Below are positions 46,701 through 59,400 of a stretch of DNA of 64,000 nucleotides, in pieces. Each line of letters opens with the position of its first letter. Position 1 is the stretch's first letter. This DNA is from Liolophura sinensis (Eukaryota > Mollusca > Polyplacophora > Chitonida > Chitonidae), in the NCBI RefSeq assembly GCF_032854445.1, contig NC_088298.1:3346160-3410159 (forward strand), read 5' to 3'. The notes below the pieces were generated by a model. The model had not been told where the DNA came from, searched no databases, and saw only the letters and a list, made by a program, of their open reading frames with translations. The position numbers and the translations under genes are program-made.

Positions 46701-47699
46701 GATTAATTTCACTGGGGACAAATCTTAATCTCGACAAAATTTCTTTCCAAGGTTAAACCGATTTTTTTATATTTTATACATCTCTAGTTATGCAACACCC
46801 AGATGATGAGAGACCTCCAGGCTGGGCCTTGGGGTGAAGGGACAGACAGCTGACTGATCCCATTGGTGATGCACAAGAGAATGGGCCTCTCTTCTAGTGT
46901 GCGTGTGTGGCCGGAGGGGGGAGAGGCCTGAAGGGGAGGCACAAACATCACCTACTATATTAATTACCCTTCAAGGGATCTAGGAATCGGATAGCTGTCT
47001 TATTTTCATCCCCTTAAACGTTGATGTTCCAATGTATATCACTTTGCTTTTTTGTCATTTTTTTATCATAGAGAGATCCAGGGGAGTCTTGGATTGATTT
47101 AAACAATTTTTCTTCATTTTTTACGTTAAAAAATAAGCTTTATCATTATCTATTATAATCATTCCAATGCTAGTTAGCACATTTTACTCATTTTTCTTGA
47201 CCACAATTATGTTACATAATTTAATGACCACAATTTAATACATAATGTAGTACATAAATATTCACTGTTTTCTAAAAATTCCAATCACTTAATGCATACA
47301 ACTCCTGATGTTCCATTCAAATTTCAATTTTTGTTTTCTATCTGAAGAAAAAGTCGAAGTTTTAAATCAAGAATGAAGAGGGAAAGAGAATATGCTGCTC
47401 TGACTTACTCACAGATTTCTCCCAAACACTTGCAAATGCAGACGTATGTAAGAACTATAAATCCACGCTATTGTAAATCTATACTCAGAAACGAGATACA
47501 ATGACAGTGTTTCTTGGCTTCCATACATTTATAACAAATTTTTAACACATGACCAATACAGCACACAGAAAAAAGGGGGGAGAAAAAAGAAAGAAAAAGG
47601 AATCAGACATTCTGCCCCTCCATCCTAACAGCTGCAGAGTTTACCACGGACAATTTCTCACGCTGTAGGGGGTTTAACCTCAAATCCAGAGACTGGAAA

Positions 47700-47900
47700 T
47701 TAGCATGCACTTCCATGTCTTGTTTGGTTGTTATATAGCCAGACTGGCTTTCCATGCACCATTATTACATCACATCCTCTCCAGAACCAGCCACCAATGA
47801 CGTCGTAAATTTTTTCGACAGCCACTTGGCAGCCATCTGTCATAGAATGCGCACTGAAGGATCCACCCTGGTAATGCATGTTTGGTTGGGTAACCATATG
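47700..47900 (-). CDS. candidate terminal exon, unrecognised product
   Basis: After the acceptor tttttatcgccag a 66-codon frame runs to TAA at 47700-47702 on the minus strand, entering in phase 0, which matches the phase-0 donor of the 52.0-kb candidate exon. The peptide includes MHYQGGSFSAHSMTDGCQVA and GGWFWRGCDVIMVHGKPVWL and ends RHGSAC. It is rich in Trp, Gly and Cys and unlike the low-complexity frames elsewhere, but I cannot assign it. No AATAAA signal is evident close downstream. It may be the last exon of the 52-kb gene (about 4.1 kb intron) or a chance frame. Confidence 0.28.
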   Translation of the reverse strand, partial: HMVTQPNMHYQGGSFSAHSMTDGCQVAVEKIYDVIGGWFWRGCDVIMVHGKPVWLYNNQTRHGSAC

Positions 47901-48456
47901 CTGGCGATAAAAAACGAGGCGCGCTATACCCCACCATTCAGCACTTCAATAACAACAAGCTGAATGAAAAAAGACAGCAACAAGAGACGCAATCTTTCAT
48001 AACCTGAAAGTAGATAAGGCTTACCCTATATATTGGGAATTATACCACACTGAGCTAAAACAGGTTTCCCAGCTGCCAAACCATCACCGTGCCAGCTGTA
48101 ATCCACCGAGCAGGGATATCAAATACCAGGCAACATTGCCGGATTCATTTGTCAAAATCCGACATAACTGTACAGAGAAATCATCTAAAACAGTAATAAT
48201 TCATTCTCTTCTTCCTAAAGCCCTGTGCCAAAAGACTACGTGCAACCACATGCCCTGGTACTCTCACTCCAGTCAGCTCTATGGTCACCACTCTTTATAC
48301 TGGCTTGTCGTTAACTAGATTTGAAGAAACACCCTTTCAATATTGCTTTGTATTTCGTAAAGTGAAGTAAGGCTCTATCACTTAATTGTAAAGTGAAATA
48401 GGGTTTCTGATTTTAATTTACAACAAGGTTTTAATCAGTCAGTATTTGGAGGCTTG

Positions 48457-48460
<4 letters not shown>

Positions 48461-48502
<42 letters not shown>

Positions 48503-48503
48503 T
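48461..48503. repeat. TA dinucleotide repeat
   Basis: About 43 bp of almost pure TA; likely length-polymorphic. Confidence 0.95.
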
Positions 48504-49898
48504 CTGCTGAGTGACATCCCAGAATATGGAGGGACTACATTATCTGATTTTTTTCGTGACTCTGACTGGATGCCCTGTCTACAGTATCAGGGTTTTCTAT
48601 TCCATTTGGACTCAATTGCTTTCTGGCAGAGTTAAGTACTAATTTAATCAACTTTTTTTTTTATGAAAAGCATAAAAATAGTTGAATAAGACTAACTTCG
48701 ATGCCTGACACCATCCACGACACTCCCAAGTTCAGGATTTATGATTGGATTGTATATGCAAATGGGAAATATGTAAAAGTTTATTCAAATCAGCTTTTAT
48801 TGCGAGTAGATTGTAAATAATCAGCCTATAAAGCACTTTATTCAGACAAATTTATGCATACAATTACCATGAAAATGACGCTAATAATGATTTGTTTTAT
48901 GGCACTTAAGATGCCAGCTTCATCAAACTATGCAAATTAATTCCCTATGTCCCACAGTTCTCTCAGAATGTGTCAAAATATTGGTCACAGTGGCGGTTGA
49001 AAAGGTTGAAGAATTAGAGTACATGTACATGTAACTTACATTTTTTGAATTTAGACAGTACTTGAATTTGAACTTGTATTTGATCCACAGTCCTGTGATA
49101 CAAGCTGTCCTTGGTGCATTTGTTGAAAGTCTCCCTGCACATATAGATATGCTGGTATTAACACCAGGGACACTTGTACTAAAAGTTTACCTCTATTTAT
49201 AACTTGACAGACTGTTTATTTACAAGTCCCTTGGGGAGATCTCCTAACAGTTTTTCTACAACATAAACCCAGGCCTTGTCCCAGTAAAGTGAGCAAAAGA
49301 TGTTTATTTTAATCAATATCGTAAATATTTCTTGCAAACATGGAAAGTTCCGAAGTGCTCTCCTTGAGTTACACTAAGAGCCAGAACAGCCGTAAAACAT
49401 CTAAAAACTTCCAACATAAACATCCCAACCACAACATGCTTCCCAAATGCCTGCATGATTAGCACGATCCTTTGCCAACGCCTCCTTCGGGTTAATGTTA
49501 CTGATCATGCTGTTCTCTGTGCAAGCAATTGTGACATGGTCACGTCACATCACAGAAACATTGGGCATATGCCTTCAAAATGTGGGACATAATCCAGCTG
49601 ACTTATTTGTAACTGTATTTCTTAAGATTGGTCAAATCCGTGTTCTTGAGTCACAGTTCAGAAAGGTTTACTAAATAGCTTTTCAAGAAATCCTCAAGTG
49701 GTGGGCATATCAAACAGAATTCTGAGCCAAATAAAGACACGACATACTACAGGCCCCATCACATTCCCTTCCCACTCCGTGAACAACGAGCACTGCATGA
49801 TGAAAATTAAAATTCTCACTTCTCAGCCAACAGAAATAACACTTTTAGAAATGTTCTGAGACAACTCAGCTGCATATATTCTCACGAACAACCATAGA

Positions 49899-49990
49899 GG
49901 AAGAACCTGAACTTACAGTGCCCGCAGTGGTCAGAGGTTCCTTGGGTCACTGTGCTGCGCCAGCAGGCTAACCACTAGAATCCCCCACCA
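49899..49990 (-). mobile_element. family-A SINE, tRNA-head relic
   Basis: Decayed head: cctgaacttacagtgcccgc, then tgggtcactgtgctgcgcca. Body absent. Confidence 0.6.
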
Positions 49991-52030
49991 CAATCTGCAA
50001 ATGGCTAATTTACAGCCGAGTATATTCAACATGGATGTTAAAAATGGAACAAAATCAGTTTTCCTGAATTGTCTCTGTTGATAAGACAATAGTATTGAAT
50101 TGTTGTCTTATTACCAGAACTAGCTTCATGGTACAGATAAGGCGTCTCAGGTATCTGGGTAGGGCTGGTGGTGTCTCCTCCCTGCTCCCTCCCTTCCCCA
50201 CCCCTGCACAAACAGGCATTAATAGCAGCATGCTAAGTGCAACATTCATCATTGAAGCTTAGATCCCAAACCAAACATAATGAACACACAAATGTAGATT
50301 TTTGAATTCACATTTCACCAAAGCAAACCATATCAGGCATAAATTCATTCCCTGGACCAGGCCATCTCTCCTCTGGTATAAACCTGTTTATCATGTCCTC
50401 TACATGTCTAACTCTTAACCCTAGCTCTCCTACATGTGCCTCTATGCCTGATCCTGAGAGCATTTCTGACAGCTAGCTGGTCCAAAAATGTGACACATAC
50501 AGAATCAACCTGGGCTGGCTGGGAGTGGTGGTTAAACCCTCCAGCTTTGGTCACACTTGAATAAATCTGCCACACCTGCAATGCACCCTGGACTTGCCAA
50601 TCTCTCACACCAAACAATCAGAAACCATTCTCCATCCCCTTCATTTCTTTACACTTTATCCCACAATCCACGTGAAAAAGTGAATTTCTAAAAGCTAGGT
50701 TTCCCAAAATCATGTGATTTAAGATCCTTGTGTTCTAGCTATACCTGAGTAATATTCTCTACCCCAAAAGCCACTCATAATTATCTTGTGCATGAAACAG
50801 ACGATTTCTAACAACTAGGATAACAACCAAAATATGATTTGGATGTAAGTCCTTTGTGAATTCGCCTAATATATATACACTTTATCCTGCAAGCCACACC
50901 TGGCAATATCCAGGTATATCCAATCTTCAACCAATGATGAGGTATCTCCATTACAATCTGCTGTCTCTGTTTTACACGGTTACAACAGTTCTAATTCCCT
51001 CCCACTTCCACCCACATATTATAGCACAGGTCAGCGTATATTCACCGCTGATAATTAAGAAATTACAATGTCCCATATGACTGTTCCCATAACACTTCCA
51101 ATCCCGCCCTCTTTTTCACATGGTCTCACCTGTACAACTTCTCTGTTATGTAAAATAAAAATTAATTAAAAAAATGACATGTTATGTGATGATCCCCACC
51201 CCCTTTGCCACCATAAACTGCCACTCCTGACATAAAAGACTACAACATAGACAATAAAATCGGGGCAGCAAGGAGAGTGTGATATTTGACAAACTGCTGA
51301 AATCCAACCTCTTGTCAATTCACCTCAGGATTTTTCACGCAAATGATTAAAACATAGCATCTTAGACGCCCACAGCACCAATCCCCCAAGACCCTTCTTC
51401 TTCTCTGGTCTCTATCCCTCCCATCAACCATAAACCAAGCCTACCTATCCTTCCTAAATTAGTGTCTGTCTTCACCCCGTCTAATTTCGTTGAAACGGGC
51501 TGGTTAAACCCCCTCAATTACTGACTATATGGCCCAGATACATGGAGCTAATGATGAGCCTATTTATAGTGGGCATCATTGGCTGTGTGCTTTCACACTC
51601 TCTGACCGAAACTCATCACGACACCTGGAAGGTGTGTTTCATAAACTGAGACACTTCAATATGGTAGTGTTACCCTCGTTCCTCAACCATTTCGCATACA
51701 GAAGAGCAAATTCCAGTGTGATTTACGCACCTTTTTAACCTGATTTTGAAACAAATCTAAACTGAATGGGTTGGCCAATTTCAAGGGTACACCAAAGCTA
51801 CAATTTTCATTGTCTACACAGAGTTATGCCATGAAAATATGCTTGAAAAAAGATCTTGTAAACATGCGAAAACGTTGAAGAATTACGGTACCCTAGTTCC
51901 AGCCAGAAAAGCTGTCTACCCATTTTAACCTCCATCAGAGGTTATGTTCTTGTTACCTCTGCCAAAAATAAATTATATTTATTGGTGTTTATTTGTCTGT
52001 CTGTCAGCAGCTTTACACAGAGTTACTTAC

Positions 52031-52149
52031 AGAGGGATCTGGATAAAACACTGTGCGTAGCTTGGCTTGGCTCTTATGCGGATCAACCAATCCTGTTAAA
52101 GTTCGGTACAGATTTGGATTCAGGAATGTTTTAAAAGAAGTCTTCTCCA
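52031..52149 (-). CDS. candidate internal exon following the 52.3-kb exon
   Basis: Strong acceptor: the pyrimidine-rich cttctgctcttgttgccag. Strong donor: TCT/gtaagt, phase 0. One frame is open through 39 codons, EKTSFKTFLNPNLYRTLTGL, then VDPHKSQAKL and RTVFYPDPS. The other two frames hit stops, as expected for real coding DNA. With the first AG the exon needs one base from its predecessor; with an AG 5 bp further on (gtggag/AAG) it enters in phase 0 and fits the main donor of the 52.3-kb exon. The intron would be about 110 bp. No family is recognised from memory. The splice signals are among the best in the window outside the TRIO exons. Confidence 0.45.
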
Positions 52150-52259
52150 CTGGCAACAAGAGCAGAAGTGCACAGTATTGTTCATTTAATAATTTGCACA
52201 TTTACATACTGTGGTGTTTATTGTTTAGGTGTAATCTGAGTTAATCTGCATTAACCTAC

Positions 52260-52349
52260 CTTTCTGACATCTTTCTTTCTTTTCTCCAAAATGGAACGTT
52301 TCCATCGAAGAAGTCGGACTACCATTAATCCCATGTATTGGAAAGCCAT
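52260..52349 (-). CDS. candidate first coding exon of an unrecognised gene
   Basis: ATG at 52349 in good context (A at -3, G at +4) opens 30 codons, MAFQYMGLMVVRLLRWKRSI followed by LEKRKKDVRK, ending at AAAG/gtaggt in phase 0. It has a hydrophobic then strongly basic N-terminus, like a short signal-anchor or mitochondrial presequence (inference). A second donor 4 bp further on (GTAG/gttaat) would leave phase 1. About 110 bp downstream a second good exon begins (52031-52149), and one of its possible acceptors keeps the frame with either donor. I do not recognise the protein. It could be a small independent gene or an alternative 5' exon for the TRIO SH3 exon, which also begins in phase 0. Confidence 0.38.
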
Positions 52350-55300
52350 TTTTAAAACTCTAGCTGATGAGTGTTTACATTTCCAGTAAATCTACGTACT
52401 TGTGCCGCACAATTGCTGTCACAACATCTGCCACTTGATATGCTGGCAATCAATTCCAAGCAAAATCACTGGCAATGACTTAATTAAGGAGGTCGTAACT
52501 TGTAAAGGGACATTCACGTAAATGAACAGTAACAACTCTCCAATGCAGCTTCACGCTGCTGTTCCCTTGTAAAGGCTGTGTATACAATGAGCACGTGTTA
52601 ACTCTTGGGCATAACTGAATATTGTTTAAATCTCCATAAGCTGTTGGAAGGAGGTCGCATGTGCACACAGTAAAATAAAACATGACCAGCATCACAGATC
52701 ATTCAGAGAAACTCCTCCATCTCCAGGGAAGCCAATTCATCCAGGTAAGTTCATCATGCAACAGTAATGGCCCAGTTTCTTCAAAACTCCACAAAGCTGA
52801 CTTAAGAATAAGCAAGTCCTTTAACGCTATCCTAGAAAATGAGAGTCCTGAATAAAATGATAAAACTTTCGATGGCCAGGCAGCACCACCTTAGGTACAA
52901 TGTCTTTTAAATCATCAGTTCCTCAGTGGTTCATCACCAAATAATTGTAATCATCGTGAGGCATCCTTCATTTAAAGGTTAATGACTAGACCTCCATTAC
53001 AAAAAAAAAGAAAAACAAAACAAAACAAGGGCAATGATCCCCTTGATATGATTAATAATGTGTTCCACAATTCAACAATTAAACCTTCAGCAGCCCAATG
53101 CGTTGTTGTCGTATTTTACACCAAATCAGAACATGTCTCAACAGACACTGTGAGTGTCATCCGGCAAGAAGTATGTCTTCTGAAATCCTTACCATAATTA
53201 TGCACAAGATACAGGGCACTATCTCCTTGTGGATGGCAGGGCTGAAATGACCACGTTATTATCAGTGTCTCCTAGAGGCAACTGATCTGCTATGTCCAGC
53301 CCAGCTGCAGTCTTGTCAGGTAGACGCGCACGTGGCTTGACCCAGCAGGCATGTACATGTATGCCTTACTTCCCGGTAAATGAACTGCTGCTGGCGCAGG
53401 AGACGATAATGACGACACAACTGATCTACACCTACAAAAGTGTCAACACCATGCTGTAAGCAAGCTTCCAGGCCGATCCACAGGCCTGTTAAAACATGAC
53501 GTACGTCAGTTCTTGATGTAAGAGAAAACACAAGCTAAAGGCAAAGGTTTCTATACACTTTGAAACTTTAGAAGGATATACTCGAGCCTATATAAAACAA
53601 AACAAAGTCATCAGCCATAAAACATTGACGAAAGAGAAAACATAAATATGTCCCTATAGCTACCCCAAGGATTGCTTACACGGTAATTTTCCCCCCTCAA
53701 GTCTGCCTATTGTAGGTACACCATTAGAAGTGCCAGAGAAGAAATATGACTGTAAGAAAATGTTCTAAGACAAAGAAAGAGCAGATATAGGTTTGACTTT
53801 CTTTAAAGGGACAACAACAACGCTATTACCCAACTAACAAACATCACAGCTAGCGATATACATTGCTCGGCCAACACCTTCAGCAGTCAAGTTTTGTCAA
53901 AGTCTCATTCTGGAGCTCAGAATGTCCACTTATTTCTTTTAGTTCCAAAACAAGACTAGTTTACGATGGTGAAAAAGTGATGAAATCCTAACACATACAA
54001 CCGTCTTCAAACTCCAAAATTTTACTCTAAAAACCAGGGTCCTGTTATTCAAAACTGGTTTAAGACTTAATACCAGATTTAACTTTAACCCAAGTCTTCA
54101 ATTTTATACTTAGCCTAAAAACAAATGTTATACCAGTATATTAACTATGAACTAAAACTGCTGCTGTTAAACTTTGACTGCCAAGAAAGGCACTGGTTGC
54201 TGAGTGTGGCTAAAATTTTAAATATAAAATATGTCTTAATACCAATTAGCTAATACACTTTCAAACAACTGGGCCCGGAACAATTAGAAGGTCTTTGAAC
54301 TCAAACCAATTCTAAAGAGTAATTAACCCACAAAAAAAGAAAATTCCAACACTGATCACAGACAAAACGGAGATAAAACCGAATAAATCCTTGCTAATGA
54401 AGCATGGCCAGGTAGGTAGTCAATCATATAAACCCATGTAGTTGATTAAGGCTGAACGAGTTTTGCAGGGAGTTGACTTTCTCACAGGAAACCATGGAGC
54501 AACCCCTGGAAGATGGTTGGGAAAATTTTCAGGTGTGCTATGTTTACATACAAAGGTGATGGTTATGAGGAAGTAAAAAACAAAATTCAATATATCCATG
54601 AGAACATCACGGCACCGTGTCCAGAGAAGACTAGGCCCCATTACACGTACACGACCACTGGCTCCTGTTTGACAGCTGTTTGAGCAGGCTATGGTTTTGA
54701 CAAGATACACATACATGTTACTAAAAGTAGCCTAATTGACATTATTGCATGTAACGCTGAAATCCTTGAAGGTCGCACACTGACTCAGCTAGAATTCCTG
54801 TTACTGTTCTGCACTGTCCACGAATAACACATCCACGAATTGCCTTGGAACATCACAAAAACCGAACACTGTTGTTGTCATTGACTGGGCAAAAAGAGCT
54901 TCAGTTTATCCATTTTTGTAGCAAGTGGAAATGCTTAATGGCTGGCAATGTACATTATTCTCTTGACTAATCAGTTAGAAAGCACCTCATAAACAAGGCA
55001 TGCAGACTTTACAATGGATGAGAGTCTAGTCTAAAAAAAAAAACACATACGCCCAAAGCAGGCGGTAGACACCACACATTCTGTGAGAACAGTTCGTGTG
55101 GAGAGGATACGCTCAGCTGCTGACCTTGTACTGGAAAGACGATATATATGAAAACTGGAACTTAATTCGCGCTCCGGTAAAAACAGCAAACATGATTGGC
55201 TGACACCTGCACTTAACCTTATTTATAGTTCAGCCTACGATTAATTACCCTATAAACTTACTTGTATGAATGCCAAAATATGTACATGTAGGTGAACCAT

Positions 55301-56440
55301 GAGTTTTAAGAGTCTATATCAGAGAGAAGAGGCTGATATTTTGTAAGGTAATTATTTCACAATTTTAAAATAGCTTAAAAAATTGGATCTATAGATAGGC
55401 ACTGATTGACTTTTTGCCAAAGATCTCCAATACATAGTCTCTTTAACCAATCGCATAATGTAATTCAGGACAAGTTCTAATACTCTTGAGGAGGTAATTA
55501 CACAGGGCAAGCATACCCATAAAAAACACACACACACACACACATATTGAAGAAGAGGATTTTACAAGAAAAAAAAAAAACAAAGCTAAGAGTAATCAAG
55601 TAAAAGTCGAAGTAAACAGATCTAATAAAAGTAGAACACGATAAGTACATCAAAACTTCATACAGGGTCTCTGTATTACACCCGAGCATTCAATAATTAA
55701 TGAAATAATTAATATATCAGCGCTACACAACCATCTCGAGCGGCTGTTGTCAATTGTAATCACGGAACAGCGCGCCAGAAGTGGTGGCAGGCATTATCCA
55801 ATAATTCACGTGTACAATGCACATCATCCCTCGTCAGAGGCGGAGCTTATAAAGGGTTAGGCGTGACTTTAGCATCAGAGCCATGTGTCATTGTGTCAAT
55901 GTCAGGCAACTGACTGCACGTTAAGTAATAAGGTATAAAATTGCAATTACCAATATTACATGTACCTTTATAAAGCCATCTTCTATCCTTCACCACCTTT
56001 GACCCCTAAAGCCTTCACATTGACCTTTGACACCTACATGTATGCCCTTCACTGGGACATGGGAATGTACATAAACCAGCCACAACTCTTTACAGCTTTT
56101 TTTTTTTTTTACACACATTTACGTGCCTTGTTTCTTCATAATACACACATATGATTTTTCACCTGGAAATTCTACCCATGACTAACTCACACCCATTCTA
56201 CCCGATTCTGAGTTCTATTTCTCTTAAACAGAAAGATGTTTTAATTTTTTTTTTATGAAGGTATGGATGAAATCTTACTGGAAAGATGTAAGTTTCACAA
56301 CTGAAAGTTTTATTCAACGACCTGAAAATATCTGACTCTAAAAATTCACCTTTTTTAGGTAAAAATTTTTCGGGCAAATACAGTTGCTTATATGCGCTTT
56401 GTTTCGTGTTTTAACTGTACTTCGCAGACCTTTACACATA
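52350..56440. other. no gene assigned
   Basis: Left part would be the promoter side of the 52.3-kb candidate exon. No TATA box identified. A minus-strand frame near 53370-53450 ends at a GGAA/gtaagg donor (residues HGVDTFVGVDQLCRHYRLLR) but has several equally weak acceptors. A CA repeat lies at 55.5 kb. Confidence 0.5.
55525..55545. repeat. CA dinucleotide repeat
   Basis: About nine CA units after an A run. Confidence 0.9.
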
Positions 56441-56555
56441 CAACTGGAGAGGAAGCCAGCATGAGCTGGACTTGAACTCACAGGGATTGCATTGGTGAGA
56501 GGCCTAGGTCATTGAGCATGCTGGTGTGCTAACCCCTTGGCCATGGAAGCCCCAT
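56441..56555 (-). mobile_element. family-A SINE, tRNA-head part only
   Basis: Carries gaggaagccagcatgagctg, the B-box region (gacttgaactcacaggg) and a decayed A box near the right end (ccttggccatggaagcccc). The body and tail to the left are missing. Confidence 0.75.
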
Positions 56556-56954
56556 TAGCCCTATCAAACCAGGTTACAAACTTAAGGGAGATTAAGGGAG
56601 GGGGTGGGGATTATCTCGCTGATTATCAGAGCATCAATGTAATGATTAATGAGCACCACAGGGTCACCACTATAAGCAAGACGACTATCAAACTTCATCT
56701 TGTCTTGCACTCAAAGTCCTCCAAAGCATAAGTTGTTTTTTTTTATGCATAACAGGTGCGCCAATCACCAATTCCAAGAACACAATCATTGTTTAAAATC
56801 TTTGAATACAAGATATATTAAGAAGTGACACGGTGCTTCCTAACAGTAATACCACAGGCATATCATATGAGTTCAGACAAGTCTGGTCAAAAGGACCCTG
56901 GCTGGGCATTCTCAGGGACAATGGGAAGACAGGGTCAGGTTTACTACATGTTAT

Positions 56955-57062
56955 TACATACTGTAATTCTTCAACCTTTCTGCAGGTTTGCAAGGTGTTT
57001 ATTGTTTATTGAAGGATATTCTGTACGCATTATTCTGTGCTGTTTCAAAATCAATTGCTGTT
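56955..57062. repeat. dispersed repeat family C, representative copy
   Basis: Begins tactgtaattcttcaacctt and continues gcaggtttgcaaggtgttta. Related segments occur near 35855-35990, 44043-44130, 48878-49030 (ends ggttgaagaattagagtac) and 51828-51898 (ends gttgaagaattacggtac). The inverted ends suggest a third short TIR element family. Confidence 0.5.
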
Positions 57063-57920
57063 TCATATGAGAAAAAGTTCGGGTAAGAGGAATTCGGGTA
57101 GCTATGTTTTATTACGTGTTAACACATGAGGATAATTAAGACAGCAGTATGCAGGATCCTACACCAAGGAGTGATGTCTAGTAGCATCAATATTCCACAT
57201 CACTGTATGCATTTCTTTTACCTAATTCTGCTTAAGCCATACTGTTGGGGGTGGGGAGCAAGCTTTACTAAGTATTTACAGAAACAGTTGGAACAAAACC
57301 CTGACTAAGGTCAGCTGACAAGAGGCGGCCGGACTTCACCGGTAATATGTCATCGGTCGCTCACTATCACACTGTTGTCTCTACTCTGGTTTAACTCTCC
57401 ATACTGAAGTCTCTCATAAAATACACCAGAAATAAAGCATGAAACAACCAAAATCTCCTTGATCTTCTTAGTTGAAGTTTAACATGAGAATCTTCTGTAC
57501 ACATATTCAAGATAAAACCAATGTGAGAGCAGTTAGCAGCTTTGCTTAACGCCCAGCAATATGATTTCCTCACTCTCAGGTTAACAGATGGTTTGTCTGA
57601 GGCTCTGTTCAAGCAGCTTTTACCATACAACACAACTAAATTTCTACAGCAAATACTTTAAATCTTCAACTTTCTCACCCACTAAAGCAATGGTTTCAGT
57701 GGAATTTAGGCATAGAATTATTACGTCAACGATGCTAAAAATTATTTGTTTAAGTCATTTAAGATGTAAGCTTCATAAATGTGCTCAAAGTATTTCTCTA
57801 CACCCACAGTTTTCTCAGAATGCTTCAAAATAAAACTGCTGTCTTCAAGGACAAAAGCAAAACTCATCTTTTGTTTGAATGATTGTTTGAATGATGATTA
57901 CGGTTCATCAACACATGAAT

Positions 57921-58145
57921 CGTCAGCCATGATGTAGCGAGAACACGTCAGCCATGATGTAGCGAGAACACGTCAGCCATGATGTAGCGAGAACACGTCA
58001 GCCATGATGTAGCGAGAACACGTCAGCCATGATGTAGCGAGAACACGTCAGCCATGATGTAGCGAGAACACGTCAGCCATGATGTAGCGAGAACACGTCA
58101 GCCATGATGTAGCGAGAACACGTCAGCCATGATGTAGCGAGAACA
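57921..58145. repeat. 25-bp minisatellite, nine perfect units
   Basis: Nine copies of cgtcagccatgatgtagcga plus gaaca with no mismatch that I can see. The most homogeneous array in the window. Confidence 0.96.
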
Positions 58146-59400
58146 CGAATGTTTAAACCAGAACTCAGCAAAAAAGCGAAATGTTCACAACTGAACAAGA
58201 TGAGTCACAGACATTAATTTAAAATCACCTAAAACAATAAATGTCAGTTAAAATATGAAAATCACAACGGAACTTTTCATAATACACTCTAGCTTTCCAA
58301 ATGTATATCCTTGCTTTCCAAATGTGACCCACACTCTGAGTATGTATAAACAGGGACACAACATTAGGTCTATCTTACCTTGTACCCAGAATATAGGTAT
58401 AATACTGAGGAAGAGATGGAAACCTTTGGGGTTATGTAAGGACAGCAGAACACTTCCACTGAAATGCGAATCCCTGAGTAACCACAAGGCCAGCTCCAAG
58501 GATTTACACAGAAAACTGGTGCACAATCTTGGTCGCTCCATGCACTCGGCTAGAAAACCTGGAAGCTTTCCTATTACACTTGTATAGTTGCCTACCAATG
58601 TGTGCTGCTCAGGAAACCCTATCTTTGTGAGCTGCCTTGAGGTGTCCAACTGCCCCAATAAAACTTGTATTCACAAGAACAGGGTTTGTTTATTCAACAA
58701 CCACCGTTTGTCAGCCTCCAAGGGAGGGGAAAGATGCGAGAGTCTCCCTGGGAGAGGAAATATAAGGCATAGAGTTTGACAGTTTGTTTTCACATAGGAG
58801 TGGTGCAGATTTCAACCCTATAATCAACTGATTCCATGTCAAATAGAGAGACAGAAGTAATATATCAGAAATCTCAACATTTCTCTGCGTTTAAACATGG
58901 AATGGTAAACACAAAGAAAGCATTGGATACTTTACACAAGGGGCTACAGCTGGCACCCTACAGCTAACAAGAAAAGACAACAAAGAAATCAGTCTATAAC
59001 ACAAACCTCTGTAATCTATACGTAACTATATCTTGTTTTTCAAAACTTTCTTCATTAAATTACCCTAACTGTCAAAACGACCTAAATTTTTGCCCACAAA
59101 AGTGCATTTCTGGAGGCAAATATCAAAACATACTTTTTTCCAGCTGGATATATCATCCGACTTCTGAACAAAGCTTAAACAAACTGTCTAAATTACATCA
59201 CTATAACTCTGAAAAAATGTGCAAGGTGACAAAATTCTTGTCAAGAACTTTATGAAGCTAAAAAGTGAATACTTTGATCTCAACTTTAATAATAGTTTCC
59301 ACATATATGGTAGATCCACCTCTCAACTTAAATACCTGACCGCAAATCACAGCGTTCTAAAGTTTTCAACTAGTTTTCTCAGAAGGTCATTTTGGATGAC

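Larger units (their letters stand above)
38553..47699. other. repeat-rich stretch upstream of the TRIO SH3 exon
   Basis: No GEF1 (DH1/PH1) exon is recognisable. The named contents are SINEs at 38.77, 41.64 and 42.38 kb, M1 elements at 41.38 and 43.60 kb, and family-D copies. The intervals 39.15-41.07 and 43.8-47.7 kb hold only unassigned open frames. Confidence 0.6.

Noticed and set aside
58248-58658. Overlapping 136- and 110-codon frames on opposite strands
   Set aside because: Neither has a recognisable domain, good start context or splice signals; mutually overlapping frames suggest chance.
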